Assembly (NCBI RefSeq): GCF_024808255.1 | Contig: NZ_JANTYS010000004.1 | Location: forward strand, 248,001 to 312,000 | Direction: 5' to 3' | DNA: 64,000 bases | Source: Mucilaginibacter dorajii | GTDB taxonomy: Bacteria; Bacteroidota; Bacteroidia; Sphingobacteriales; Sphingobacteriaceae | In this document: one piece after another, positions 9,901-18,026 of the stretch | How positions within the stretch are numbered: the stretch's first letter is position 1 | Layout: the number at the start of each line of letters is the position of its first letter | Made by a program: the position numbers and the translations under genes | The notes under the pieces: generated by a model | What the model saw: only the letters and a program-made list of their open reading frames with translations | Databases searched by the model: none | What the model was told of the DNA's origin: nothing

Positions 9901-10361
9901 CCTTTTATTTTAACGGTAACACCGGGCAGGGGCTGGCCTTTGTCGTCTTTTACTGTACCTGTTATGGCGATAGCTTGCGCGGGTGCTTTTTCAACCGGTT
10001 TAGGGGTGACAACTATAGTGGTGTTGTTGATCACGTAGCTAAAGGGCTGGTCATGAAAGCACTGTTTAAGGGCTTCATCCAGATCGGCATTTTGCAGGTT
10101 CACGTTAACCGGCACAGCCTTTTTCAGCATTTTTGAATTGTACAAAATGCTGAAACCGCTTTGCTTGTGAATTTCCTTCAGCGCCTCACTTAGTGAAGCA
10201 TTGCTTTTGGTCATGCTGATCTTTTGCGCAAACAAAGATGAGGCACTCACCTGCAGCACAGAAACCAGGCACAAAAAGAACGACAATTTCATAATCAGAA
10301 ATAATTTAGATACGACACAGGGCAGCTCCCTGCATCTTATTGCAGTAGTTTTTTTATACAT
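6969..10361 (-). CDS. SusC/RagA TonB-linked outer-membrane transporter with STN domain
   Basis: The 1130-residue channel has, in order: a signal region (the likely hydrophobic core follows MKLSFFLCLVSVLQVSA, residues 24-40), an STN domain (about 60-117), a carboxypeptidase-regulatory-like beta domain (about 131-203), the SusC signature EVVVVGYGTQKK (211-222), a TonB plug (about 225-335) and the barrel ending in GLNVTF. The STN domain marks transporters that signal through a FecR anti-sigma factor, and a fecR gene lies just upstream. The long start MYKKTTAIRC is kept because such extended leaders are frequent for STN-type SusC, although M24 is possible. It acts in the outer membrane with the SusD protein encoded next. 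Confidence 0.95.
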   Translation of the reverse strand: MYKKTTAIRCRELPCVVSKLFLIMKLSFFLCLVSVLQVSASSLFAQKISMTKSNASLSEALKEIHKQSGFSILYNSKMLKKAVPVNVNLQNADLDEALKQCFHDQPFSYVINNTTIVVTPKPVEKAPAQAIAITGTVKDDKGQPLPGVTVKIKGTDVGTQSGLDGTYKLTVNDNTAVLIFSFIGFVNQEIAVGSKTQVDVVLKEQTSALNEVVVVGYGTQKKVNLTGAVSTVSGETLNKRPVVNTASMLQGLAPGVQVNQGSGEPGNEGVSIRIRGNSTFSGAGSDPLVLIDGVPGNFSDVNPTDIDNVSVLKDAASASIYGSRAANGVILVTTKQGKAGQMSVSYDGNVGIYKPTKLFKVVTNSAQYMELFNEAHINSGITDPGSLYPQDQIDLYRNSTDKLHYPNTDWLSLIFKTAPTQNHNLTFSGGTDKTTYNVSLGYVDENGIMRGFNYKRYNARINLTSKVNDHIKFGTNVLLKSGTTESVAGGSKDLFLSAMSQAPTYSPFLPDGSGRYTYKAYDFEYNNKNPIAELDKGFTHNDNDYAVNAQGWFEVQFNKDFSWYTKGAVNFNMDKYKDFKSTIDEYYFHSQQLGTSLDLGKGLTDQDEQTVYTNLYSYLNYAHNFGGHNIKVQAGYSVEQSKYSYLQGYRKNFPDENLLELNAGGTDIQSANGTANQWALMSYFGRVNYDYKGRYLLEGNIRDDGSSKFSGSNKWGIFPSFSAGWRATEEPFVKALNLTWLDNFKLRGSWGQLGNQNIVIGGYGANYPYQALLNLTGAYSFDNSTLTTGVAQQNLNNPNIRWETTTMTDIGLDFTLFRNFTITADWYNKTTSDILRQSQVTAVVGLGAPTINDGVVNNRGLELGINYNNMIHDGALRGFAYNVGVNVDHNRNKLVQFGQTEKSGYTINQNGQPWNSFYMLQVTGIFQTAAEVASSPKQYNDSTLPGDLKYKDVNGDGKIDDNDRTIIGGVYPKLNYSFNLGASFKGFDLSAMMQGVYGVKSYVSGWGTIPFVQGASPTTDWLNRWTPENPSTTMPRIYWGQGAPDKITRPSSFFLQDASYLRLKNLVFGYTIPAQLTKKIGVNRVRVYFAGDNLLTITKFKGLDPERYGSGDLVQYPQNKIYSFGLNVTF

Positions 10362-10495
10362 TTGAATGTTAGGTTAAATAATTGGTTATGAGAAAAATGA
10401 TCATTGGTTTACCTGGCAGCGTAAAAGCTAATACCAGGGGCGGTGCGAACGCTCCTGGTTTATTGCCGACAGGTAATATTTAAAAATATGTATAG

Positions 10496-11653
10496 CTACT
10501 TTGTAAGTATTACCCTCCTTCCTTCAATTTTATAGTGAATGGTACCGGTTAACTGCATGTTGTTGAGCAGTTCGGTTATGTTTTTGTACCTGGAAATGGT
10601 TCCGCCAAATTCGTTCAGTTTTACATCCTCATCATTGTATTGCACATCCACATCATACCAGCGTACTACCTGTTTCATCACGTTGATGATGCTTTCGTCA
10701 TGAAATACAAAAAAACCGTTTACCCAGGCCAGGCTTTCTTCGGTATCGGCTTTACTCACCTTTATTGCAGCGCCGTTTTGGGCAACTGTACCCTGCTGCC
10801 CCGGCATCAGCATAACAGCCGATGCAGCGTTCGACATCCGCACCGATCCTTCAACCAGTGTGGTGGTTACATTGCTGTTATCGCTATAGGCGTTCACATT
10901 AAAGTGGGTGCCAAATACCTGTACCTGTGTGCCATTGGCTTTTACAATAAAGGGTTTGGCTTTGTTTTTAGCAACTTCAAAGTAGGCCTCGCCGCTCAGC
11001 TCAACCTCGCGGTTGTTGCCGGTAAAAGCCTGCGGAAATTTGATAGACGATGCCGCGTTTAACCACACTTTAGTGCCATCCTCCAGCTCAACTTTGTATT
11101 GCCCGCCACGGGGGGTGGTAATGGTGTTTATTTCGGGTATGGTGTTAGCGGCGGCGGCGGTTTTGCTGAAATGATAAACCACCATGCCGTTGCCGGTTTT
11201 GCTTACCTGTATACCGGCTTGCGCGGCTATCTGGCCTTTTTTTGCATCATCTAAAATAATGCGGGTACCGTTGGCCAGGGTAAGATAGGCTTTGTTGCCA
11301 CCCGGTACTATCTGTTTGATTTGTGCTAACTGTGATGTTGGCTGCGGCTTTGGTTTATCCCGCTTCACAAAAAGCAAACCGGCAAAAAGTACCATCAAGA
11401 TAATCGCCGCCGCGCTAAGCCACTGATAAGTGTAGCTTCGTCGTGGTTTAAGCTCAACCACGTTGCGGCTTTCGCTTAGTTTTTGCCATATCCTGTTCCT
11501 GACATCCTGCTCGTTGGTAGTGTCATCGTCCCAGCCATCAGCTTGCAGCGTCATTTCGTCGCGGTAGCTGTCAAGCAATGCTTTTTCGGCAGGGGTGCAT
11601 TGCCCGTTCATGTACTTCTGGTACAGTATCAGAAACTCTTGTTTGGTGATCAT
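10496..11653 (-). CDS. FecR-family anti-sigma factor
   Basis: This is a 385-residue single-pass inner-membrane regulator. The cytoplasmic part (1-75) would hold an ECF sigma factor; a hydrophobic segment covers about 78-96; the periplasmic part contains the FecR domain (ITTPRGGQYKVELEDGTKVWL onward, about 190-285) and a C-terminal DUF4974-like domain ending in YKIEGRRVILTK. It should receive the signal from the STN domain of the SusC protein encoded downstream. Unusually, no sigma factor gene precedes it: the upstream 700 bases hold only a dispersed repeat. The cognate sigma factor must be encoded elsewhere or have been lost. Confidence 0.93.
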   Translation of the reverse strand: MITKQEFLILYQKYMNGQCTPAEKALLDSYRDEMTLQADGWDDDTTNEQDVRNRIWQKLSESRNVVELKPRRSYTYQWLSAAAIILMVLFAGLLFVKRDKPKPQPTSQLAQIKQIVPGGNKAYLTLANGTRIILDDAKKGQIAAQAGIQVSKTGNGMVVYHFSKTAAAANTIPEINTITTPRGGQYKVELEDGTKVWLNAASSIKFPQAFTGNNREVELSGEAYFEVAKNKAKPFIVKANGTQVQVFGTHFNVNAYSDNSNVTTTLVEGSVRMSNAASAVMLMPGQQGTVAQNGAAIKVSKADTEESLAWVNGFFVFHDESIINVMKQVVRWYDVDVQYNDEDVKLNEFGGTISRYKNITELLNNMQLTGTIHYKIEGRRVILTK

Positions 11654-11789
11654 TAAAATTGGTAATTACCGGTTTATACTTTACATGTGTAGTTTACAGT
11701 TATCAACACACATACTTTTTTGTTTTTTTTTGAGATTTTTTTAGCCCTGCGTTGATGCAATAATTTTTTACTGGAAATTTGTTTTGTTC

Positions 11790-12288
11790 ATGGCGATGCC
11801 TTTGGCCCGGGCTCTATGCTCATACGCCTGCAGGCATTGCGCTCATTGGCCGGTATCCGCGCCGATCCCTATCGCGTTGGTCTGAATAAGAATTAACAGG
11901 GTTTTTGTCTGAACCGGGATTTTTAGGATTACGGGATTAACAGAATTTAGCTTCATATCGCCGTAATGATTTCGTCTTCCCAAAAGTGCCAGCAGAACAG
12001 CTTCGGGCGAAAACGGGCAAAACAATGCGGGGTTGTGCGTTGGCAGGGCATAGGGAGTTTTTGCGGCGGGGCAAAGGAGAGCGAGGGCAAAATAATCCCA
12101 GCCCAGGTTTTGCCCGTTTTGCAGGGCAAAGGCCTTGAGCGCAAAGAAGCATCTCTGCTGACTTGATTTATTCACCAGTAATCTGTTTTTATTGGTGTTC
12201 ATTATCTCGCTTTGCTCGGTCTTGGTTACTTTGTATCAAGCAAAAGTAACAGCCCTTCCGCGGCAATTGAGCGGGCCAATGTTATCGC
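11790..12288. repeat. Dispersed structured repeat, copy 1 (with internal insertion)
   Basis: It matches 18027-18320. The first 89 bases (11790-11878) are identical to copy 2 except for two bases. A second shared block is 11906-11938 (one mismatch). The stem GCCAGCAGAA/CTCTGCTGAC (11988-11997 and 12153-12162) follows, then a hairpin GTTACTTT/AAAGTAAC (12225-12232 and 12243-12250) and a GC-rich end (CCGCGGCAATTGAGCGG). Compared with copy 2, it carries about 27 extra bases after 11878 and about 129 extra bases (12014-12142) in the loop of the first stem. The short open frames crossing it are not credible genes. It fills the space upstream of fecR. Confidence 0.8.
12010..12120. repeat. Palindrome-bounded insertion inside the dispersed repeat
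   Basis: A 111-base segment is bounded by perfect 14-bp inverted repeats, AAAACGGGCAAAAC at 12010-12023 and its reverse complement at 12107-12120. It corresponds to the part missing from the second copy of the surrounding repeat at 18 kb, which suggests a small mobile insertion into the loop. Confidence 0.6.
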
Positions 12289-12386
12289 TTCTACAAAATA
12301 ATATCGTTACCTCAATATAACGGATGCTACAGGCCTTAATCTCGCCCAAATTAGCGCATATCGATAGAAATTTATACTTTTACGCC

Positions 12387-12692
12387 GTGAAGTTATTCTG
12401 CCTATTTTTAGCGGTTTTTGTGATCATGCTTTCGGCAAAGCCATGCTGTGCCGATAATGACTGCAGGTTAAAGCAGGCAGATAAAAAAGAACAGGGCAGT
12501 AAAGAGAAGGATTGTGCCGGCTGCTCGCCGTTTTTTATCTGTGGCGCCTGTGTAGGCTTTGTTGTAGCAAAACCCGTTGCGCTACATATTAAACGTGTTG
12601 CAGAAACCCCGGAGAAAACGCACTTTTTCTACCAGCTTCCCTTCGTTAAGCAAGTATCACTTGCCATTTGGCAACCGCCCCAGTTAGGTTAA
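12387..12692 (+). CDS. DUF6660-type small cysteine-rich exported protein
   Basis: With a GTG start at 12387 the product is 101 residues: a hydrophobic leader (KLFCLFLAVFVIMLSAKPCC) followed by a cysteine-rich stretch with DCAGCSPFFICGACVGF. This layout matches the DUF6660 family of Bacteroidota, found next to TonB receptors and thought to be metal-related because of the cysteines. The open frame begins at 12324, but only the GTG start puts the signal peptide at the N-terminus. A promoter-like TATACTTTTAC lies only a few bases before the GTG. The TonB receptor gene follows after 43 bases, so the two probably form an operon. Confidence 0.7.
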   Translation: MKLFCLFLAVFVIMLSAKPCCADNDCRLKQADKKEQGSKEKDCAGCSPFFICGACVGFVVAKPVALHIKRVAETPEKTHFFYQLPFVKQVSLAIWQPPQLG

Positions 12693-12735
12693 TACACCCG
12701 TCAATTCAAGCTGTATTTAACTTAATTATTAAAAA

Positions 12736-14922
12736 ATGAAAAAACTTATTGTGCTTTCTATCGCACTATTTTATACTGTTGCCGCAAAATCTCAAAACAT
12801 ATTTAAAGCCGTTATTAAAGATGGCAAAACCCAGGAAACGCTGATTGGTGCTACGGCTACCGTACAGGGCCTGTCTATCGCTGCTGCATCTGATACCGCG
12901 GGTATCATCACGCTCACTAAAATACCGGATGGTCAACAGGTAATTAAATTTAGTTATGTTGGTTACCAAACCAGGTTGGATACCCTCACTTTTCCCCTGG
13001 CGCAAAATAACACTCTGCTTATTTTATTGCGGGCCGCCGGCAAAGGCGATGGCCAGGAACTGGAAACCGTTGTAATAGGCGCTACCAGGAGCAGCCGCAC
13101 CATTGCCAATATACCTACCCGGGTTGAAGTGATTACCGGCGATGAGCTTGACGAAAAAGCCAATATGAAGCCCGGCGACATCCGCATGATGCTGGCAGAA
13201 AGTACCGGCATCCAAACACAGCAAACATCGGCTACCAGCGGTAATTCAAGCATCCGCATCCAGGGCTTAGATGGTAAATACACGCAGATCATCCGTGATG
13301 GCTTTCCCCTGTATTCCGGCTTTTCGGGCGGGTTGGGGCTGTTACAGATAGCCCCTTTAGACCTGAAACAGGTAGAGGTGATCAAGGGCTCATCCTCTAC
13401 ATTATATGGTGGTGGTGCAATTGCGGGCCTGGTAAACCTGGTTTCTAAAACGCCAACGGATGAGCGGCGCCTGGATTTCCTGCTAAACGGTACCTCGGCT
13501 TTGGGCCTGGATGCCAGCGGTTTTTATTCGCAAAAATTCAATAAAATAGGCACTACCATTTATGCGGCGTATAACCATGGCACTGCCTATGATCCCGCTC
13601 ATATCGACCTCACGGCCATCCCCCAGTTCAACCGCTATACGTTAAATCCAAAACTGTACTTGTATTTCAATGATCGCACCACGTTAAACATCGGTATCAA
13701 CAGCATGATCGAAAACCGCATCGGCGGCGACCTGCATTATATTGAAGGAAACGGCAATGCGGCACACTCGTATTTTGAAGAAAATAAGACAGGCAGGTAT
13801 AGTGCCCAAACCCAGCTTGACCATAGTTTTAACACCCGTGAAAAATTCACCGTTAAAAGCAGCCTAAGCTATTTCGACCGCAGTATTAACTTACCGGGTT
13901 ACCGTTTTTCGGGCGTGCAGGTTTCCAGTTACAGCGAGGCCAATTATGCGTATACCGGTAAAAAAATGGACTGGGTAACCGGCATAAATTACCTTACCGA
14001 GAAATTTAACGAAGACAAAAACAGCAGCTTTCCATTACGAAGCTATAACTATAATACCCTTGGCGGCTTTGTGCAAAATACCTGGGATGCCACAGATCAG
14101 CTCACTGTAGAGTCGGGCATCCGGGGCGATTATCATAACCAATATGGTTTTTTCTTTTTGCCGCGGGTTTCTGGTTTGTATAAATTTAACAGCCATTTCT
14201 CTATGCGCCTGGGTGGTGGTTTAGGTTACAAAGCGCCCAATGTATTTACCGAAGATGCCGAACGCATCCAGTTCAGGAATGTGTTGCCCATAGATGCCGC
14301 CGAAACCAAAGCCGAAAGATCATACGGGGCCAACTACGATGTAAACTACCGTACCGGCTTGTTTGATGAGCAGGTTAGTTTCAGCATAAATCAACTATTC
14401 TTTTACACGCGCATTGATAACCCTATCTTATTAACGCAATTGGCCAATGGCAACCTGCAATACCTGCAACCTGGCGGCGACCTGAACACTAAAGGAATGG
14501 AAACCAACGTGAAATTAACTTACCGCAATTTCAAATTGTTTTTGGGTTATACCCAGGCCGATGTTAGTCAGCATACAGGTAATACCATCAGCACTTACCC
14601 ACTGGTATCAAAACATCGCTTAAATAATGTGCTGGTTTACGAGGTGGAGGGTAAATTTAAGATAGGAGCAGAGGCATATTATTTCGGTCCGCAACGGCTT
14701 AACGATGGCACCGTGGGGCGGGCTTATTGGACGGCAGGCCTCATGGCCGAGAAAACCTGGCAACGCTTTTCGCTCTTTGTCAATTTCGAAAACCTGACCG
14801 ATACCCGGCAAACCAAATTCGGCCCGATATATAGCGGCGATATTACCAACCCGGTATTCAAGGATATCTATGCCCCTTTAGATGGTTTTGTAGTTAATGG
14901 AGGCGTTAAGTTTAAATTGTAG
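12736..14922 (+). CDS. TonB-dependent outer-membrane receptor
   Basis: This is a 728-residue receptor. The signal peptide MKKLIVLSIALFYTVAAKSQ is followed by a carboxypeptidase-regulatory-like domain (about 22-100), a plug starting at GATRSSRTIANIPTRVEVI with the classic GLDGKYTQIIRDGFPLYSG, and a 22-strand barrel ending in VNGGVKFKL. Unlike SusC proteins it has no SusD partner and is of the size used for siderophore or metal-chelate uptake. The upstream DUF6660 gene hints at metal uptake, copper or iron, but this is inference. It uses TonB-ExbBD energy from the inner membrane. Confidence 0.92.
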   Translation: MKKLIVLSIALFYTVAAKSQNIFKAVIKDGKTQETLIGATATVQGLSIAAASDTAGIITLTKIPDGQQVIKFSYVGYQTRLDTLTFPLAQNNTLLILLRAAGKGDGQELETVVIGATRSSRTIANIPTRVEVITGDELDEKANMKPGDIRMMLAESTGIQTQQTSATSGNSSIRIQGLDGKYTQIIRDGFPLYSGFSGGLGLLQIAPLDLKQVEVIKGSSSTLYGGGAIAGLVNLVSKTPTDERRLDFLLNGTSALGLDASGFYSQKFNKIGTTIYAAYNHGTAYDPAHIDLTAIPQFNRYTLNPKLYLYFNDRTTLNIGINSMIENRIGGDLHYIEGNGNAAHSYFEENKTGRYSAQTQLDHSFNTREKFTVKSSLSYFDRSINLPGYRFSGVQVSSYSEANYAYTGKKMDWVTGINYLTEKFNEDKNSSFPLRSYNYNTLGGFVQNTWDATDQLTVESGIRGDYHNQYGFFFLPRVSGLYKFNSHFSMRLGGGLGYKAPNVFTEDAERIQFRNVLPIDAAETKAERSYGANYDVNYRTGLFDEQVSFSINQLFFYTRIDNPILLTQLANGNLQYLQPGGDLNTKGMETNVKLTYRNFKLFLGYTQADVSQHTGNTISTYPLVSKHRLNNVLVYEVEGKFKIGAEAYYFGPQRLNDGTVGRAYWTAGLMAEKTWQRFSLFVNFENLTDTRQTKFGPIYSGDITNPVFKDIYAPLDGFVVNGGVKFKL

Positions 14923-14991
14923 ATAAATAGCCCCTTTGTTACCAGGCGAATGAGCTGGTTGGGTATCAATATTAAACACCCCTCTCCACCC

Positions 14992-15078
14992 TGTCATTCT
15001 GAGGAACGAAGAATCTTCTTCACTATAAAAGTCTGCAATTAGCATGGCGAAGAAGATCCTTCGTTCCTCAGGATGACA
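14992..15078. repeat. Long palindromic repeat (TGTCATTCTGAGGAACGAAG type)
   Basis: A 30-base left arm (14992-15021, starting TGTCATTCTGAGGAACGAAG) pairs with 15049-15078 with two mismatches; the loop is 27 bases. This is a repeat type seen widely between genes in Bacteroidota genomes. It lies between the TonB receptor stop and the chromate genes and may also help end transcription. The rest of 14923-15275 carries a partial second unit (GTCCGTCGGATTT, also at about 26443) and a promoter. Confidence 0.75.
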
Positions 15079-15249
15079 AATCTTTTACGTCATTTTTCCT
15101 TTCAGAGTCCGTCGGATTTACATCTCAGCATGACAGGGGATAGATGGTAAACTTTTACGTCATCCTCCCCCTTCATCCACAGCCGAATTTGATAATTCTT
15201 TATGATTGGGTCATTTTTAAACACCTTCCAATACTCAAAGCTTCTTGCT

Positions 15250-15257
15250 TACATTTG
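15250..15257 (+). promoter_or_regulatory. TAnnTTTG promoter element for the chr operon
   Basis: TACATTTG matches the Bacteroidota -7 consensus exactly and ends 18 bases before the ATG of the ChrB-AraC gene. No good -33 TTTG is seen at the expected spacing, which would fit an activated promoter. Confidence 0.5.
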
Positions 15258-15275
15258 TAACACTAATTACCGCCA

Positions 15276-16136
15276 ATGAAATGGATCACCCGTGAACGCC
15301 CTAAGATTGACCGCATAGCTTGTCCCTGGCTCATCAGGCGGTTTATTGATGCCGAAGCGGAAATTATTTTTGTACCTTTTGAACAGGTATTGCAAAAAGC
15401 CGCCGAGTTAGGTGCAACACCTTTCGACCTGCCTGATGTGGAATATACCCATTACGAAGATCAATGCACATTTGATTATTTTATTAAAAAACATCAGCTT
15501 AAAGATGCGGCGCTGAGCCGGATCGCGGCTATTGTCAGGGGCGCGGATACCGACCGGCATGATTTTGCGCCCCAGTCGGCCGGGTTAGAAGCTATCTTTT
15601 CCGGATTAGCCTATAACATCAAAAACGACCACGAATTACTGGAACTGGGGATGACCATTTATGACGGCTTGTACAGTTGGGCCAGGCACCTGCACCGGTT
15701 AAAACATACCCAGGCAGGGCCGGCCGAGCAGATGTTGCTGGAGGTATTCCATAAATACATCAAACAAAATAACTCAAAAAAAGCGCCAGGATGGGCCAAA
15801 GAACTTAAAGAGATGATACAGGATCAGTTGGATACCAACATGAGCCTGAGCTTGCAGCAGGTATCGGACGAATTGGAGATTAACCCGGCGTACCTGTCGC
15901 GCGAGTTCTCTAAATATTTTGATAACCTTTCCTTTGGCGACTACATCCGTAAGTTAAGAATAGAGAAAGCCATAAGCCTGATGACCAATACAGATTATTC
16001 ACTTACCGAAGTAGCTTACCTCACCGGCTTTTCAGACCAAAGCCATTTTAACAGGATCTTCAAAAAGCAAACCGGTCAAAATCCTTCCCTTTATAAAAAA
16101 AGTACCCTCAAAAGTAAAAAGGATACAAATAGTTAA
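15276..16136 (+). CDS. ChrB-type chromate domain fused to an AraC DNA-binding domain
   Basis: The 286-residue protein is a fusion. Residues 1 to about 150 are a ChrB C-terminal domain: ITRERPKIDRIACPWLIRRF at the start, then FDLPDVEYTHYEDQCTFDYF and RGADTDRHDFAPQSAGLEAI. Residues about 180-280 are an AraC-type double helix-turn-helix (LQQVSDELEINPAYLSREF; YLTGFSDQSHFNRIFKKQTG). ChrB proteins sense or respond to chromate and control chrA in Proteobacteria; here the sensor half seems to be joined directly to a DNA-binding half of another family. The chrA gene starts 47 bases after its stop. It is most simply read as the chromate-responsive activator of the operon. Confidence 0.85.
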   Translation: MKWITRERPKIDRIACPWLIRRFIDAEAEIIFVPFEQVLQKAAELGATPFDLPDVEYTHYEDQCTFDYFIKKHQLKDAALSRIAAIVRGADTDRHDFAPQSAGLEAIFSGLAYNIKNDHELLELGMTIYDGLYSWARHLHRLKHTQAGPAEQMLLEVFHKYIKQNNSKKAPGWAKELKEMIQDQLDTNMSLSLQQVSDELEINPAYLSREFSKYFDNLSFGDYIRKLRIEKAISLMTNTDYSLTEVAYLTGFSDQSHFNRIFKKQTGQNPSLYKKSTLKSKKDTNS

Positions 16137-16182
16137 GTCCGTACAATTTCAGAGTTTAGGTATTAGGTAGTATTGCTGTAAT

Positions 16183-17343
16183 ATGGTTAAGCAATATTCC
16201 CTCAGGCAACTTGCGTTTTACTTCCTGAAACTGGGCACCTGGGGCTTCGGCGGCCCGGTAGCCCTGGTTGGCTATATGCAGCGCGACCTGGTAGAAAATA
16301 AAAACTGGCTTACCGAAGAAGAATATAAAGAAGGCCTTGCATTGGCGCAACTGGCCCCCGGTCCGTTAGCCGCGCAATTGGGTATCTATATTGGTTTTGT
16401 GCATTACGGGTTAATTGGCGCTACCTTAACAGGGCTTGCCTTTGTGCTACCCTCATTTGTGATGGTGGTGTTATTGGGTATGGCCTACAAACTCTATGGC
16501 GGTTTAGCCTGGATGCAGGCGATTTTTTACGGCGTAGGGGCGGCGGTAATTGGCATTATAGCCATGAGCGCCTATAAACTTACTGTCAAATCTATCAGTA
16601 AATTTCAACCGGCGTTAATGAAAGCCAAATGGCTTTTATGGTTATTTTATGTGGCAGGTGTAGTGATTACCGTGCTTACCGAGCGGGAAGAGATCCTTTT
16701 ATTCCTGGCCTGCGGTATTTTGTATATGATAATCAAGGCGCCGCCACCATGGCTCAGGAAGCCTGCTGCTTTGCCTGCGGGCATATTAATTAGCACCGGC
16801 TTTTGGAAATACGAGGGGAAAACCTTGCAGGAGATAGCCTGGTTTTTTATTAAAGCAGGCACTTTTGTTTTTGGCAGCGGGTTAGCTATAGTACCCTTCC
16901 TGCACGGCGGCGTGGTAAAAGAATTCGGCTGGCTAAATGAGCACCAGTTTTTAGACGCCGTTGCCGTAGCAATGATAACTCCGGGACCCGTGGTAATTAC
17001 CGTGGGGTTTATAGGCTATCTGGTGGCTGGTTTCCCCGGCGCCTGCATAGCCGCGTTAGCTACATTTTTACCCTGTTATTTATTTACTGTCGCGCTTGCA
17101 CCCTCATTTAAAAAGATAGCCAAAAATGCCAGTATCAAAGCTTTTGTAGAAGGCATCACCGCTGCTGTGATCGGTGCTTTAGTGGGTTCGGTTATCGTTA
17201 TTGGCCTGCGGTCAATTATTGATAAACCTACCGCTTTAATTGCTGTCGCGGCTGTTTTGGCACTCATTTATATCAAAAAACTACAGGAACCCTATATCAT
17301 CCTCATCGCTGCTATTATCGGCATCCTTATCAAAACACTTTAA
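16183..17343 (+). CDS. chrA: Chromate efflux transporter ChrA
   Basis: This is a 386-residue polytopic inner-membrane protein of the CHR family, in the long form with two homologous halves. The first half starts FLKLGTWGFGGPVALVGYMQ with EGLALAQLAPGPLAAQLGIY; the second has FIKAGTFVFGSGLAIVPFLH with DAVAVAMITPGPVVITVGFI. These paired GGP/PGP motifs are diagnostic. CHR proteins export chromate with the help of the proton gradient. The gene follows the ChrB-AraC fusion and is followed, one base later, by a small outer-membrane-type protein gene, which suggests a three-gene operon. Confidence 0.93.
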   Translation: MVKQYSLRQLAFYFLKLGTWGFGGPVALVGYMQRDLVENKNWLTEEEYKEGLALAQLAPGPLAAQLGIYIGFVHYGLIGATLTGLAFVLPSFVMVVLLGMAYKLYGGLAWMQAIFYGVGAAVIGIIAMSAYKLTVKSISKFQPALMKAKWLLWLFYVAGVVITVLTEREEILLFLACGILYMIIKAPPPWLRKPAALPAGILISTGFWKYEGKTLQEIAWFFIKAGTFVFGSGLAIVPFLHGGVVKEFGWLNEHQFLDAVAVAMITPGPVVITVGFIGYLVAGFPGACIAALATFLPCYLFTVALAPSFKKIAKNASIKAFVEGITAAVIGALVGSVIVIGLRSIIDKPTALIAVAAVLALIYIKKLQEPYIILIAAIIGILIKTL

Positions 17344-17344
17344 T

Positions 17345-17845
17345 ATGATTAAATACTTTACCACGCTGTTATTACTTGTTTGTTTTAAAGCAGGTTTTGC
17401 CCAACAGCCTGTCGTCTATCCTAAGGTTACGGGCTATTTTAGCGTTGTGCAGCCCCTGGCTACCTACGCAGGCGGGAAGGTTACAGGTAACTTCGGCAAT
17501 GTATATGTACTTGGTTTTCCTTTCGGCGTAAACCTGTTAAAAAGCGACAGTTTCGGGGTCAGTTTTGAAGTTGCTCCGGCTATTCGCACCGAAAAAAATA
17601 TTTCAAAGGTAAGTACGGTGCTTTTCCATCCCGGCGCGATGTTCCGTTTTAAACATGGCTTTACTTTTATAGGCCGCATGGCTTTTGAAACCAATGGCCG
17701 CTTTGGCGTAACGCCCGTATTTAACCAGGTGATAAAAAGGGGCAAGGACGCCAGTCTTTTTGTTTCAGTTCCCTTTCCCGTAAGGTTAGGTAACGATCAG
17801 CCGGCTTCTATTGGTACAGGGTTACAGTTGGGTGTTTCTTTTTAA
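17345..17845 (+). CDS. Small exported beta-barrel-like protein of the chromate operon
   Basis: The 166-residue product has a clear signal peptide (MIKYFTTLLLLVCFKAGFAQ) and then alternating hydrophobic/polar strands (YFSVVQPLATY, GNVYVLGFPFGVNLL, TGLQLGVSF) ending in an aromatic F, as outer-membrane barrels do. The frame opens earlier at 17240 inside chrA, but the signal peptide fixes the start at 17345, one base beyond the chrA stop codon. The tight coupling suggests a role with ChrA, possibly in the outer membrane; no known function is recognised. Confidence 0.75.
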   Translation: MIKYFTTLLLLVCFKAGFAQQPVVYPKVTGYFSVVQPLATYAGGKVTGNFGNVYVLGFPFGVNLLKSDSFGVSFEVAPAIRTEKNISKVSTVLFHPGAMFRFKHGFTFIGRMAFETNGRFGVTPVFNQVIKRGKDASLFVSVPFPVRLGNDQPASIGTGLQLGVSF

Positions 17846-17864
17846 TTGTCTGGAGGTGCAATTG

Positions 17865-17994
17865 GGTTGGATTAAGTTGATTAGGTTGGATTGAGTTGAT
17901 TAGGTTGGATTAAGTTGATTAGGTTGGATTGAGTTGATTAGGTTGGATTGAGTTGATTAGGTTGGATTGAGTTGATTAGGTTGAATTAAGTTAG
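17865..17994. repeat. 19-bp tandem repeat array
   Basis: Six consecutive copies of a 19-base unit GGTTGGATTRAGTTGATTA (R is A or G) occupy 17865-17978, and a degenerate seventh copy runs to about 17994. The units differ only at one position. There are no spacers, so it is not a CRISPR array. A degenerate single unit of the same family occurs at about 49030-49065. The array lies between the chr operon and the second copy of the dispersed structured repeat. Confidence 0.9.
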
Positions 17995-18026
17995 ATGTTG
18001 GATGGGAAGTTTTTATAATAATGATA

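Noticed and set aside
11843..12202. Open frames on both strands over the dispersed repeat (119, 71 and 66 residues)
   Set aside because: They lie within a non-coding repeat, overlap each other in several frames, and have no domain, plausible start or conserved counterpart in the second copy at 18 kb.
17865..17994. CRISPR-like array
   Set aside because: The 19-base units are directly adjacent without spacers and no cas genes are in the window.
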